DNA of 64,000 nt from Iningainema tapete BLCC-T55 (GCF_014698965.1 NZ_JACXAE010000101.1:1-64000), one strand, 5' to 3'. Shown: positions 44,829 to 53,722, counted from the stretch's first letter. Program-made: numbers and translations. Notes: a model not told the origin generated them from the sequence alone.

Positions 44829-45680
44829 ATGTTGTTGCAACTGAATTTAGCTGCAATTTTTGCCGTTGCTGGACAAGTAGCTTGGAAAAAGGCAAAACCT
44901 GTTATTTTTAGAGATAACTTTTTGCTACCATTACTTGGTTTCTTGGGGATCATTGTGCTGTGGTGGATTGTTGCTCTTGCCAACCATGAGTTAATGCCAA
45001 CCCCTCCCGAAGCACTATCCGCAAACCTAGATTATATCCTCAACCCATTTTACCAAAGAGGACCGGGAAATTTGGGTATTGGTTGGTTGTTGTTGGCAAG
45101 TCTGCGCCGAGTACTGCTGGGTTTTTTATTGGGTGCATTAGTGGCGATTCCGGTAGGTTTTTTAATTGGCATGTCCCCAGCAGCAATGCTAGCGTTGAAT
45201 CCAATCATTCAGATTTTTAAACCTGTTTCACCTTTGGCTTGGCTACCGATCGCCTTAGCGATTTTTAATTTAGCAGACCCCTCAGCAATTTTTGTCATCT
45301 TTATTACATCTTTGTGGCCAACAATTATTAACACAGCTCTTGGTGTATCGAGTGTTCCCAAGGATTACATAGATGTGGCACGGGTACTAGAAATGCCCAG
45401 ATGGCGGCGAATTACCAAGATAATCTTGCCCGCAAGTTTGCCATACATTTTTACAGGGTTGCGCATCAGTTTGGGAATTGCTTGGCTAGTAATTGTGGCA
45501 GTAGAAATGCTGACAGGTGGGATTGGGATCGGCTTTTTTGTGTGGGATGAATGGAGCCGTTTAAACTTGAGTTCAGTCTTCCTCGCAGTGTTTGTGATAG
45601 GCGTAACCGGGCTACTGCTTGACTTTGCTGTAAGCAAAGTTCAACAGTTAGTAACTCGTCGTCCGATAACTAGCACTTAA
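44829..45680 (+). CDS. ABC transporter permease, nitrate/bicarbonate (NrtB/CmpB) type
   Basis: A 283-aa inner-membrane permease with about six helices. The EAA-like cytoplasmic loop reads LEMPRWRRITKIILPASLPYIFTGLR, and ALNPIIQIFKPVSPLAWLPIA is typical of the NrtB/CmpB/TauC group. It is the first gene of a three-gene uptake system (permease, binding protein, ATPase) and lies behind a probable cyclic-di-AMP riboswitch. The substrate is probably an oxyanion such as nitrate or bicarbonate, judged from the binding protein. Specificity within the group cannot be told by eye. Confidence 0.85.
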   Translation: MLLQLNLAAIFAVAGQVAWKKAKPVIFRDNFLLPLLGFLGIIVLWWIVALANHELMPTPPEALSANLDYILNPFYQRGPGNLGIGWLLLASLRRVLLGFLLGALVAIPVGFLIGMSPAAMLALNPIIQIFKPVSPLAWLPIALAIFNLADPSAIFVIFITSLWPTIINTALGVSSVPKDYIDVARVLEMPRWRRITKIILPASLPYIFTGLRISLGIAWLVIVAVEMLTGGIGIGFFVWDEWSRLNLSSVFLAVFVIGVTGLLLDFAVSKVQQLVTRRPITST

Positions 45681-45709
45681 ACGCTACTACAAGCACTCAG
45701 AGGAAGATT

Positions 45710-47137
45710 ATGGAGCGAAGAGAATTTCTTTTAGGAATGGGGGCAGCGACAGCAGGAGTAGCGTTGTCGTCTTGTGAAATTAGTGGTAATCGCTCGGCAA
45801 AAGGAGTGACTGATGAAGCAGCAGCGATTCAACCTGTAGTAGATTCTAAAACGTTAGAAAAACCAAATCTTACCGTTGGGTATGTTCCTGTTAATGATTG
45901 TGCGCCATTTGCGATCGCTTGGAAAAAAGGTTTTTTTCGCAAGTACGGTTTAAATGTGACACTCAATCGCGAAGCAAGTTGGGCAACTTCCCGGGATGGA
46001 ATAATTTTTGGTCGTCTTGACGCCTCACCCGTGGTATCAGGAGCCGTGACTAACGCTAGAATCGGAGCAGAAGGCGCACGTCACGCTCCATTGTGTGCAG
46101 CGATGACGATTCACCGTCATGGTAATGCCATGACGATGAACAAATCCATGTGGGATTTTGGGTTACGTCCTTGGTATGAGTATAAGGAACAGTATGGCGA
46201 TCGTGCTTTAGAAGAGTTTGGGCGTGATTTTCGTGCTTACTTTGACAAGCAACCGCCGGAACGCAAAGTCTGGGCAGTAGTACTAAGTTCTGCTATTTAC
46301 GAATACTTTATCCGCTACCTATCCGCCGCTGCTGGTGTCGATCCTTTCAAAGAGTTTCGGGTAATTATCGTACCACCACCGCAGATGGTAACTAACGTGC
46401 GGATTGGGGCGATGCAGGCTTACATGGTGGCAGAACCTTGGAACACACGCGCCATTAAAGGTAACGAGGGCGTCGGCTTTACCTTTGCTCAAGGTAAAGA
46501 AGTTTGGCTGGGGCATCCAGACAGACTTTTGGGAGTGATGGAATCTTTCATCGTCAATTACCCCAAAACCTATCGTTCTTTGGTGAAGGCGATGATTGAA
46601 GCTTGCCAGTATTGCAGCAAACCAGAAAACCGCCTTGAAGTTGCCACGCTGCTGACAGATCGTTCTTTTACTGGTGCAAAACCGAAAAAGAAAGATGCTC
46701 CTGTAACTAAGTTTACAGGTCCTGCTATTGTAGGCAACTATAACTACGGTGGGTTTGATGGTAAAGACCGGACAAAAAAAGCAGCAGACACGACAATATT
46801 TTATGATATTCCTGACAACATTCTCAAACAGCCAGGAGAACACTCAACATTCTTATGGAGATCGAGAAGTCTTTGGTTAATGACGCAGGCGGCTCGTTGG
46901 GGACAAATTAAGGAATTTCCCAAAGATGCTGAAAAACTTGCCTCACAAGGCTGGAGAGCAGATCTTTATCGTGAGATTGCGGCTGAAATGGGTATTAAGT
47001 CCCCCAAGGATGATTACAAAGTTGAACCCCCGGAAGTATTCATAGATAACAAAAGGTTTGATCCCAGCGATCCGGTGGGCTATCTCAACAGTTTTGAGAT
47101 TAGAGCCAATGCTCCTACTCGTTTCTACCTATCGTAG
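45710..47137 (+). CDS. ABC transporter substrate-binding lipoprotein, NrtA/CmpA family
   Basis: A 475-aa periplasmic binding protein. Its N-terminus has a twin-arginine-like MERREFLLGMG followed by a lipobox (ALSSC, Cys22), so it is exported and lipid-anchored. The body has NrtA/CmpA landmarks: LTVGYVPVNDCAPFAIAWKKG, MTIHRHGNAMTMNKSMWDFG, AEPWNTRA and VGNYNYGGFDG. Nitrate and bicarbonate binders of this family are near-identical in these segments, so the ligand is left open. The TAG stop is contributed by a GTAGAGACG-family repeat (47134-47161). It is 29 bp after the permease gene. Confidence 0.88.
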   Translation: MERREFLLGMGAATAGVALSSCEISGNRSAKGVTDEAAAIQPVVDSKTLEKPNLTVGYVPVNDCAPFAIAWKKGFFRKYGLNVTLNREASWATSRDGIIFGRLDASPVVSGAVTNARIGAEGARHAPLCAAMTIHRHGNAMTMNKSMWDFGLRPWYEYKEQYGDRALEEFGRDFRAYFDKQPPERKVWAVVLSSAIYEYFIRYLSAAAGVDPFKEFRVIIVPPPQMVTNVRIGAMQAYMVAEPWNTRAIKGNEGVGFTFAQGKEVWLGHPDRLLGVMESFIVNYPKTYRSLVKAMIEACQYCSKPENRLEVATLLTDRSFTGAKPKKKDAPVTKFTGPAIVGNYNYGGFDGKDRTKKAADTTIFYDIPDNILKQPGEHSTFLWRSRSLWLMTQAARWGQIKEFPKDAEKLASQGWRADLYREIAAEMGIKSPKDDYKVEPPEVFIDNKRFDPSDPVGYLNSFEIRANAPTRFYLS

Positions 47138-47161
47138 AGACGCGATATATCGCGTCTGTAC
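47134..47161. repeat. GTAGAGACG-family palindrome supplying the binding-protein stop
   Basis: A 28-bp copy starting GTAGAGACGCGATA and ending TATCGCGTCTGTAC. Its TAG at 47135-47137 is the stop codon of the upstream gene. Confidence 0.8.
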
Positions 47162-47185
47162 AAATCGTAATATCAGGAGTTATTC

Positions 47186-48025
47186 ATGACTAAATCTACC
47201 TCATTCTCCACTAACATCAATGGTCATAACATCCGTGGTACACCATTTCTAGAAGTTGAAAATTTAGTCAAGGCATATCCGAAAGCTGATGGAGATCAGT
47301 TTGTAGTCCTTAATGGCATAGATCTTACAGTAGGCGAAGATGAGTATATTTCCGTAATAGGACACTCTGGTTGCGGAAAATCCACACTGTTAAAAATTGT
47401 AGCAGGTTTAGAAAAAGCAAGTTCTGGCTCGGTACGACTGGATGGTAAAGAAATCCGCAAACCCGGTGCTGAGCGCATGATGGTTTTTCAACATTACTCT
47501 TTATTACCTTGGTTAACGGTAAGGGAAAATATCCGCTTAGCTGTGGATGAAGTGCTGAAGAATGCCAATCGTGCTGAAAAAATTAGCATTGTCAATGAAC
47601 ATTTGGCAATGGTAAATTTAACAGCAGCAGCAGATAAGTACCCAGATGAAATTTCTGGGGGGATGAAGCAACGGGTAGGTATTGCCAGAGCATTGGCAAT
47701 TCGTCCGAAAATGTTGCTGATGGATGAACCTTTTGGGGCGCTTGATGCCCTCACAAGGGGTAAACTGCAGCGCCAAGTGTTAGATATATGGGAAAATCAT
47801 CGTCAAGCGGTGATGATGATTACCCATGATGTGGATGAAGCGATTTATATGTCAGACCGGATTGTGTTGATGACCAATGGTCCATCTGCTACAATTGGGG
47901 AAATTTTAGAAGTACCATTTCCCCATCCACGTGATCGCGCAGAAATGCGCAACTCAAAAGAATACTACGAACTGCGTAACTACGCTTTGAATTTTCTAGA
48001 TCGCTATTTTACCCAAGACGAGTAG
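47186..48025 (+). CDS. ABC transporter ATP-binding protein, NrtD/CmpD type
   Basis: A 279-aa ATPase with Walker A GHSGCGKST, Q-loop FQHYSLLPW, signature SGGMKQR, Walker B LLMDEPFGALD and the H-loop ITHDVDEA. It energises the permease encoded two genes upstream. It is a single-domain ATPase like NrtD/CmpD, and no NrtC/CmpC-type ATPase with a fused binding domain is present, so regulation may differ from classical NRT/BCT1. The start ATG follows AGGAG (47173). The second riboswitch-like element begins 21 bp after its stop. Confidence 0.92.
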   Translation: MTKSTSFSTNINGHNIRGTPFLEVENLVKAYPKADGDQFVVLNGIDLTVGEDEYISVIGHSGCGKSTLLKIVAGLEKASSGSVRLDGKEIRKPGAERMMVFQHYSLLPWLTVRENIRLAVDEVLKNANRAEKISIVNEHLAMVNLTAAADKYPDEISGGMKQRVGIARALAIRPKMLLMDEPFGALDALTRGKLQRQVLDIWENHRQAVMMITHDVDEAIYMSDRIVLMTNGPSATIGEILEVPFPHPRDRAEMRNSKEYYELRNYALNFLDRYFTQDE

Positions 48026-48046
48026 AATAGATAATGATCTTTTCAA

Positions 48047-48180
48047 GTGGGTAGCCTAATTCAAATTCCGATGGGGTTTGGAGCGGAGGAACCAATATTT
48101 GGGGCTAATTTCATCACTGTAATGAGAGAGACACCTTCCAGTCTTAGCCCGTCAGCTAACTCCGTAGGCAATGGAAGGAA
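48047..48180 (+). promoter_or_regulatory. Second ydaO/yuaA-type (cyclic-di-AMP) riboswitch
   Basis: Same blocks as the copy at 44470: GTAGCCTAATTCAAATTCCG, then GGAGCGGAGGAACC (48080-48093), the loop GGGGCTAATTTC, CCGTCAGCTAAC (48149-48160) and TCCGTAGGC. The compact stem CCTTCCA/TGGAAGG closes the last domain. It lies between the transporter operon and the universal stress protein gene (48344) and should regulate the latter. Confidence 0.82.
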
Positions 48181-48224
48181 CCCCCAAAACTTGGCTGTAA
48201 CAGCAGTTGTTCTTGGGGTTCCTT
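48175..48224 (+). terminator. Terminator-like hairpin overlapping the riboswitch end
   Basis: Stem AAGGAACCCC(C)AA / TTGGGGTTCCTT with a 25-nt loop. Its left arm starts in bases that also pair within the riboswitch (ATGGAAGG), so the two structures compete, as expected for an expression platform. No strong T run follows; a heptamer tandem repeat (AATTCGT, three and a half copies, 48228-48252) does. Confidence 0.55.
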
Positions 48225-48343
48225 AATAATTCGTAATTCGTAATTCGTAATTGAAAAACTTAATCACGAGTTACAAATTGTAAATTATGAATTTTAGCCC
48301 GCTTCTCTGTTGTCATTAGTTTTATTTACGAGAAGTTAAAGCT

Positions 48344-49033
48344 GTGAATATTAAGCCAATGTTAGTGCGTTTACAAAACGCAATGGGTAGAGATAATTTG
48401 CTAGAGCAGGTGTTATTCCAAACACCACAAGCTCATTGTTTTGAACAAGCTAAATCCCTTGAATCAGTTAACATAGTTGTGGGCTATAACGGTTCTCCTA
48501 AAAGTCATACAGCATTAGATGTTGCTTTATTGATGGCTCACCAAACACAGTTAGCCACAAAAGAGCAAGTAACTGTTCAAGTTGTTTATGTGTTAGAAGA
48601 TAGTTTCCGCAATGATTATCAAGATATTTTATCAATTGATGCGGCTTCCAGTAGTAGATTAACTTTTCAGGTTCCACTCTATTTTCCGCAGCCCTCAGCA
48701 TCTAAAGAAGTTGGTACACGCATCTCTAGCCAAGTAAAATTGCAAGCAACCGTACCATATCCAAAAAAAACATCAGCACAGGAGTTTGCCCAAGCAGAGA
48801 CAATCTTACGACAAGCAATTTGTTTAGCTGAAGAATGGAAGAGTTCTTTCAAAGCTCATCTTCGCTTTGGTTGTGTGGCAACTGAACTTAAGATAGTAGC
48901 TGAATTAGAAGCTGCATCTTTACTTATATTAGGTTGTGACTCTTCTCACCATCCACTAATTCAACAACTAGGTTCCAACTTCCCCTTTCCAGTGTTGGGT
49001 ATACCTCCTTGCTTTGAAGACGCACTGTTGTAG
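48344..49033 (+). CDS. Universal stress protein (UspA) family
   Basis: A 229-aa protein with one UspA fold. The beta1 strand INIVVGYNGSPKSHTALDVAL (ATP-binding loop GYNGSPKS) starts at about residue 44. A long variable insertion follows, and the C-terminal half is AELEAASLLILGCDSSHHP plus FPFPVLGIP. The final G-2x-G-9x-G loop of ATP-binding Usps is not perfect. The GTG start at 48344 is assumed. Placement behind a cyclic-di-AMP riboswitch suggests second-messenger control of osmotic or stress responses. The stop codon is again provided by a repeat. Confidence 0.75.
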   Translation: MNIKPMLVRLQNAMGRDNLLEQVLFQTPQAHCFEQAKSLESVNIVVGYNGSPKSHTALDVALLMAHQTQLATKEQVTVQVVYVLEDSFRNDYQDILSIDAASSSRLTFQVPLYFPQPSASKEVGTRISSQVKLQATVPYPKKTSAQEFAQAETILRQAICLAEEWKSSFKAHLRFGCVATELKIVAELEAASLLILGCDSSHHPLIQQLGSNFPFPVLGIPPCFEDALL

Positions 49034-49145
49034 CAACGCGGAGCACCAACACCCTCAAAGGTGTGGCTACACGCACAAAGCCGGAGCTACGGCAGGCTTT
49101 GCTCTACTAACCCCAGGAATCTCGCGCCTGCGGGCAGGCGTATTG
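49030..49145. repeat. Cluster of GC-rich repeat fragments
   Basis: The cluster contains GTAGCAACGCGGAGCACC, AAGGTGTGGCTAC, a GGAGCTACGGCAGG segment and GCGCCTGCGGGCAGGCG. It is much richer in GC than its flanks. Its first bases supply the stop of the Usp gene (TAG 49031-49033). Confidence 0.55.
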
Positions 49146-49171
49146 TAGTAAAAGAGTCAAAATTTGGATTT

Positions 49172-49200
49172 GGGTGCGTTACACAAGAGTTAACGCACCC
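49172..49200 (+). terminator. Intrinsic terminator
   Basis: Stem GGGTGCGTTA / TAACGCACCC with a nine-base loop, followed by TGCTTTTTAT. It insulates the Usp gene from the five-gene operon that starts at 49313. Confidence 0.75.
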
Positions 49201-49312
49201 TGCTTTTTATCTTATAATTTTGTAAATTTTTCAAGTAGGCAAATTATGTATCAACAAGATGTGATAGAACAACTAAAGTTAAGCCAATAAAAGTACGAAA
49301 AGGATTGATTGT

Positions 49313-49912
49313 ATGATTTTACCAGAAGGAGAACATCACAATAACTCTATAGAATCAGTTCAACCAAAATCACGTCAAGATCAATCCAAGCCTCACATTA
49401 GTACAAATTTTGGTGAAATTCATAGTTTAGAGAAAGTCAGAGATATTCTCTTTGGTAATCAAATGCGGGAAGTGGAAAATAGGTTTGCCCGTATAGAGGA
49501 ACGCCTAGTAAGAGAGTTTACTAACTTACGTGATGATACCAGAAAACGTTTAGACTCTTTAGAAATGTATATCAAAAAAGAAGTAGATTCTTTAACTGAG
49601 CGGCTAAAACTAGAACAAACAGGACGTGATGAGGCAGTAAAATCACTAACTGAAGAGCAGAAAAATTTAACACTGTCATTAGAAAAAAAGCTATCTCAAA
49701 TAGAAGAAAAAAATAATCAAAGCCAAAAAGAGTTACGCGAACAAATTCTTCACCAATCCAAAAATTTATATGATGATATCCAGCAAAAATCAGCAGAAAT
49801 CTTAGTTTTGCTGCAAAAAGAGTCTCAAGAACTAAGATTAGAGAAAACTAACCGCTCTACTCTGGCTAATCTCTTTGCAGAATTAGCTGTACGTCTTAAT
49901 GAGGAAAAGTAA
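49313..49912 (+). CDS. Coiled-coil protein, first gene of GTPase/kinase operon
   Basis: A 199-aa protein. Residues 1-40 are polar and flexible. About residues 45-180 form one long coiled coil with regular hydrophobic heptads (RFARIEERLVREFTNL, LEKKLSQIEEKNNQSQKEL). A motif EKVRDILFGNQMREVE precedes the coil, and the C-terminus is LANLFAELAVRLNE. It has no membrane segment. The LFGxQMREVExR motif also occurs in other cyanobacterial genes beside OmpA-like proteins, by my recollection. It probably serves as scaffold for the membrane protein encoded 6 bp downstream. Confidence 0.7.
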   Translation: MILPEGEHHNNSIESVQPKSRQDQSKPHISTNFGEIHSLEKVRDILFGNQMREVENRFARIEERLVREFTNLRDDTRKRLDSLEMYIKKEVDSLTERLKLEQTGRDEAVKSLTEEQKNLTLSLEKKLSQIEEKNNQSQKELREQILHQSKNLYDDIQQKSAEILVLLQKESQELRLEKTNRSTLANLFAELAVRLNEEK

Positions 49913-49918
49913 TGACAA

Positions 49919-51652
49919 ATGACGAATGAGTATTCCTCAAATAATAATCATGATACTAGTGATGAATTGAGTGAACTTCGCAGTTTACTGCTTGGTTGTG
50001 AGCCAGATAAACTTAATTTACTCTATGAACGATTAGATAACTCGGAGATTACAGCCGAGGATATCAGCCGTATATTACCAGAAGCGGTTATTTTACGTAC
50101 AATACAAGATAAAAAGTTGGGAGAGGCAATAGTACCAACTGTTGAACACGCTCTTCAAGCTTCTGTTAAACAAGATCTAAATGTTCTTGCCAATGCTATC
50201 TTCCCTATTATAGGACCAGCAATACGCAAAGCTGTAGCTACAGCTTTTGATGAAATGGTTCAATCTCTCAATCAAACTTTAGAACATAGTGTGTCGCCGC
50301 AAAGCTTTAAATGGAGATTAGAAGCCAGACAAACAGGAAAGTCATTTGCTGAAGTTGTCATGCTGCGTACACTAATTTATCGCGTAGAACAGGTATTTCT
50401 GATTCATAAAAAAACAGGATTGTTACTACAACATACGGTAGCACCAAGGGTGGCAGCTCAAGATCCCGACTTAGTTTCGGCTATGCTAACGGCTATTCAA
50501 GATTTTGTCAAAGACTCTTTCAGTGTGAAAAAAAGTGATACGCTGCAAAGTCTTGAGTTTGGAGAACTAACAATTTGGATTGAAGAAAGTCCACAGGCTG
50601 TACTGGCTGGAATTATTCGGGGAAATGCGCCCCAAGAATTAAGGTTAGTTTTTCAAGAAGCAATAGAAAAAATTCACCTTAAATTTGGTAAAGAAATTTA
50701 TGATTTTACAGGCGAAACAGAGCCATTTACAGCTAGTAAACCTTATCTAGAAGCTTGCTTAGAATACAAATATAAATTACCAAAAAAACAGAACTATTCT
50801 TATGCATGGGGTTTGTTTGGTATAATAGCGATCGCCTTAGGTATGTGGAGTTTTTTGACAATTAAAGAACAGTGGCAATGGAATAACCTTTTGCAACAAC
50901 TTAACTCTCAGCCAGGAATTATTGTACTTACAGTGAATAAGCAACAGGGGAAACATTTTATTTGGGGAATGCGCGATCCTTTAGCAGTAGATCCAAATCT
51001 GCTCATACAACAAACAAATATTAATCCTAAAACAGTTACTACTCAATGGAAACCTTACTTATCATTTGAACCACAATTTACTGCCAAAAGATCCGCCAAA
51101 TTACTTCAACCCCCAACAACCGTATCCATGAAAGTTGATACACAAGGTGTGCTTGAGGTTAGCGGTAAAGCTCCACGTAATTGGATTTTAATGGCAAGAA
51201 GATTGTGGCGGTTTATTCCGGGAATTATTCAATATCAAGATAATAATTTAATTGCCCTAGAACTGAGGGAATTAGATTTATATAAACAGCAAATTGAACA
51301 AACATTTATTTTATTTAGTGATGGGACAACAGATGTTATACCTAGTGAAGGAAATAAACTACAAAATTTAATATTAACAATACAAAAGCTTTTGCAAACT
51401 GCGAAATCTCTGAATAAAGATTGGCAAATTCAAATCATCGGACATGCAACTACAACTGGAACAGAAAAAACCAATATAATACTTAGCCAAGCCCGTGCTA
51501 ATAAAATATTATCTTATTTAGCAAAATCAGGAATTAACACAAACAAAATCTCTGCCACTGGAGTTGGCTCCAAGCAAATAGGTGCAAATATCAAAAATAA
51601 ACAATCTAACCGTAGAGTATCTTTTCAGGTAATCACTGATAGGGGCAAATGA
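49919..51652 (+). CDS. Membrane protein with BON-like and OmpA-like C-terminal domains
   Basis: A 577-aa protein. The N-terminal about 290 residues are helical and cytoplasmic-like (ELRSLLLGCEPDKLNLLYERL, ILPEAVILRT). One membrane helix follows at about 298-318 (WGLFGIIAIALGMWSFLTI). The outer part contains a BON-like segment (VDTQGVLEVSGKAPRNWI) and ends in an OmpA-like peptidoglycan-binding domain (IQIIGHATTTGTEKTN..LSQARANKILSYL). Such layouts tie the cell wall to inner signalling. It starts ATGACGAATGAG, after the previous stop; an overlapping ATG at 49912 is out of frame. It is followed by the GTPase gene. Confidence 0.75.
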   Translation: MTNEYSSNNNHDTSDELSELRSLLLGCEPDKLNLLYERLDNSEITAEDISRILPEAVILRTIQDKKLGEAIVPTVEHALQASVKQDLNVLANAIFPIIGPAIRKAVATAFDEMVQSLNQTLEHSVSPQSFKWRLEARQTGKSFAEVVMLRTLIYRVEQVFLIHKKTGLLLQHTVAPRVAAQDPDLVSAMLTAIQDFVKDSFSVKKSDTLQSLEFGELTIWIEESPQAVLAGIIRGNAPQELRLVFQEAIEKIHLKFGKEIYDFTGETEPFTASKPYLEACLEYKYKLPKKQNYSYAWGLFGIIAIALGMWSFLTIKEQWQWNNLLQQLNSQPGIIVLTVNKQQGKHFIWGMRDPLAVDPNLLIQQTNINPKTVTTQWKPYLSFEPQFTAKRSAKLLQPPTTVSMKVDTQGVLEVSGKAPRNWILMARRLWRFIPGIIQYQDNNLIALELRELDLYKQQIEQTFILFSDGTTDVIPSEGNKLQNLILTIQKLLQTAKSLNKDWQIQIIGHATTTGTEKTNIILSQARANKILSYLAKSGINTNKISATGVGSKQIGANIKNKQSNRRVSFQVITDRGK

Positions 51653-51674
51653 TGAACTCCCGTAAAATAAATAT

Positions 51675-52172
51675 ATGTTGCAGAAAAAAGTTTGTATGGT
51701 AGGCGCATTCGCCACAGGTAAAACGAGTTTAGTGTTGAGATATGTTCATAGCATTTTCTCAGAAAAATATCTCACAACCGTAGGAGTAAAAATAGATAGA
51801 AAAACAGTAAATGTTAACAACAAGGAATTAAATCTAATTGTTTGGGATATTCATGGTGAAGATGATTTTCAAAAAGTAAGAATGTCCTATCTCCGGGGTT
51901 CTTCTGGATATTTCTTAGTAGTAGATGGAACTAGAAGTGAAACTTTAGAAAAAGCCTTGGAATTACAAAATAGGGTAGAGGAAGTTATTGGGCAAGTACC
52001 TTTCATTTTAGTACTTAATAAATGGGATTTACAGGATGAATGGGAAATTGAAACTGTCAAAATAGATGAATTGCTGCAAAAAGAGTGGAATATTGTTAAA
52101 ACTAGTGCTAAAAATGGTATAGGTGTAGAGGAAATTTTTCAAACTTTGGCGATTAAGCTATTGGAGGAGTAG
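51675..52172 (+). CDS. Ras/Rab-like small GTPase
   Basis: A 165-aa GTPase. G1 is GAFATGKTS (10-18). The switch I threonine is in YLTTVGVKI. G3 is WDIHGEDDF (57-65), G4 NKWD (115-118) and G5 TSAK (143-146). Glu62 stands where Ras has Gln61, a change that lowers intrinsic hydrolysis in Ras-like proteins and often means a dedicated activator is required. There is no lipidation motif. It lies 22 bp after the OmpA-like gene and is directly followed by its neighbour (ATG right after the TAG). Bacterial members of this family act in polarity and motility control. Confidence 0.92.
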   Translation: MLQKKVCMVGAFATGKTSLVLRYVHSIFSEKYLTTVGVKIDRKTVNVNNKELNLIVWDIHGEDDFQKVRMSYLRGSSGYFLVVDGTRSETLEKALELQNRVEEVIGQVPFILVLNKWDLQDEWEIETVKIDELLQKEWNIVKTSAKNGIGVEEIFQTLAIKLLEE

Positions 52173-52568
52173 ATGCTAGATATACCTGCTCCCATTATCA
52201 ATTATTTATTCAACTTCATAATTGATAATCGTTCTCTTGCATATCTTTTAGTGAGTAAAAATGGCTGTTTGTCAGCTTGGGGTGGCAAGCTATCAGCTTA
52301 CGGTGTAACAAATTTACAGCAAGGGGAAAATGTGAAACAGCAAGTTTTCTTTCTAGAAGGCTTATTACCTTTAGATGATTCTCCCTTATTTCTACCTTGT
52401 TTGAAAACTGAGTACGGGATTTGTGCTGATGTCCATATTTTCCCTAGTACGGAAGGAGATTGGGTATTATTATTAGATGCATCTGCCCATGAAATGCAAA
52501 TTGGCTTAGTTCAACAATACGTAAACGATGTTAGTCTTTTAAGTAGAATAGTAAGTAATAATAAATAG
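52173..52568 (+). CDS. Small sensor-like protein in GTPase/kinase operon
   Basis: A 131-aa soluble protein with a PAS-like or roadblock-like beta pattern: YLLVSKNGCLSAWGGKLSAYG, a central FFLEGLLPLDDSPLFLPCL, and WVLLLDASAHEMQIGLVQQY. I recognise no exact family. The opening resembles the N-terminal sensory part of some cyanobacterial kinases, and its final helix could pair with the kinase's coiled coil. Its ATG follows the GTPase stop with no spacer, and the kinase gene starts 11 bp later, so all three are translationally linked. Confidence 0.6.
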   Translation: MLDIPAPIINYLFNFIIDNRSLAYLLVSKNGCLSAWGGKLSAYGVTNLQQGENVKQQVFFLEGLLPLDDSPLFLPCLKTEYGICADVHIFPSTEGDWVLLLDASAHEMQIGLVQQYVNDVSLLSRIVSNNK

Positions 52569-52579
52569 CTGTCTCGATT

Positions 52580-53695
52580 ATGAGTGACTCGATCACATCT
52601 GACTTATTTGCTGCTTTAAATATATTAGTATTAGAAAGATTAAATGTCAACACCTTTAGAATAATTGGAACTATACCAAATTGGCTGGAACGCTTTTGTA
52701 GTATAGAGGTTTCATCACAAAGCAGTCTATTCATACCTCAAGATAAATTACCTTTTTTGTCCAATTTTTTAATTGATGCAGAGGAATTTTGGCAATCGAA
52801 TTTTCCAACTATTTTAAAATCAGGAATATGCTGTCATCCTGATTTATTTGGGAAGGAAGGTTACTTTGAGGCTTCAGCAATTTGCTTAAATGAAAGGAAA
52901 ATTTTATTAGTAGAATTACTTGAACAATCTTATCAAGAAAAGCAAAATTTACTACAAAAAGCTAGGGAAAATCAATTAAAATATCAGCAATTACAAAAAG
53001 AAAACCAGAAAAATGAAGTATTAATCCACTGCATTCTACATGATATAGTAGGACAATTAAGTGGGATTAATTACTGTTTTGCTTTGTTGGAAATGGAGAA
53101 CTTATCTGTTAAAGGAAAAGAATATCTTGAAGCGGGTAAAAAGCAAAGTCTGAAGCAAGAAATGTTGATTAGAGAGATATTAGATGCATTTTCTGCTGAG
53201 GTGAATCTAAACTCTTTTACTCGCGCTCCACAAATAGCACCGGATGCATTGGCTTCAGCGCAAGATGTGATTCAGCTTCTTAATCCGTCATTTACACTCA
53301 ATAAGATCAAGTTGCAACTTGTTGTTACAAATGATGAATTTACAGATTGGAAAGTAGTAGGTGATAAATCGCGTTTGGAGCGAGCGATCGCCAATATAGT
53401 AGAAAATGCTTTACGTTACAGCCCTACCAACTCTACTGTAACTTTAGGTTTACACCCAGATGGAGATTACATTGTGATCACTGTAGACGATGAAGGCTCC
53501 GGCGTACCACAAGAGATGGTATGTAATTTATTCCAAAAGTTTTGCCAAGGAAAAGACAAATCAGGTAGATTGGGGTTAGGGCTTTATTTTTGTCGGATTA
53601 CTGTAGAACGTTGGGGAGGAGATGTCGGTTATTCACCTCGCCCTCAAGGTGGTTCAAGGTTTTGGTTGCGCTTACCAAAACCCACAAACCCGTAA
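52580..53695 (+). CDS. Sensor histidine kinase of the GTPase operon
   Basis: A 371-aa soluble kinase. Residues 1-115 form a sensor domain of unknown type. Residues 115-145 are a Gln/Lys-rich coiled coil. The phospho-acceptor region is ILHDIVGQLSG with His154. The ATP domain has N box NIVENALRYSP, G1 DDEGSGVP, F box LFQKFCQG and G2 GRLGLGLYF. No transmembrane segment and no receiver domain are present. No response regulator is encoded in the operon, so the output is elsewhere. The stop TAA lies within a GTAGAGACG-family repeat. Confidence 0.88.
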   Translation: MSDSITSDLFAALNILVLERLNVNTFRIIGTIPNWLERFCSIEVSSQSSLFIPQDKLPFLSNFLIDAEEFWQSNFPTILKSGICCHPDLFGKEGYFEASAICLNERKILLVELLEQSYQEKQNLLQKARENQLKYQQLQKENQKNEVLIHCILHDIVGQLSGINYCFALLEMENLSVKGKEYLEAGKKQSLKQEMLIREILDAFSAEVNLNSFTRAPQIAPDALASAQDVIQLLNPSFTLNKIKLQLVVTNDEFTDWKVVGDKSRLERAIANIVENALRYSPTNSTVTLGLHPDGDYIVITVDDEGSGVPQEMVCNLFQKFCQGKDKSGRLGLGLYFCRITVERWGGDVGYSPRPQGGSRFWLRLPKPTNP

Positions 53696-53720
53696 AGACG
53701 TTCCGCCGGAACGTCTCTAC
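53692..53720. repeat. GTAGAGACG-family palindrome at the kinase gene end
   Basis: A 29-bp copy starting GTAAAGACGTTCCGC and ending GGAACGTCTCTAC. It carries the kinase stop codon (TAA 53693-53695) and separates convergent genes. Confidence 0.75.
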
Positions 53721-53722
53721 AA

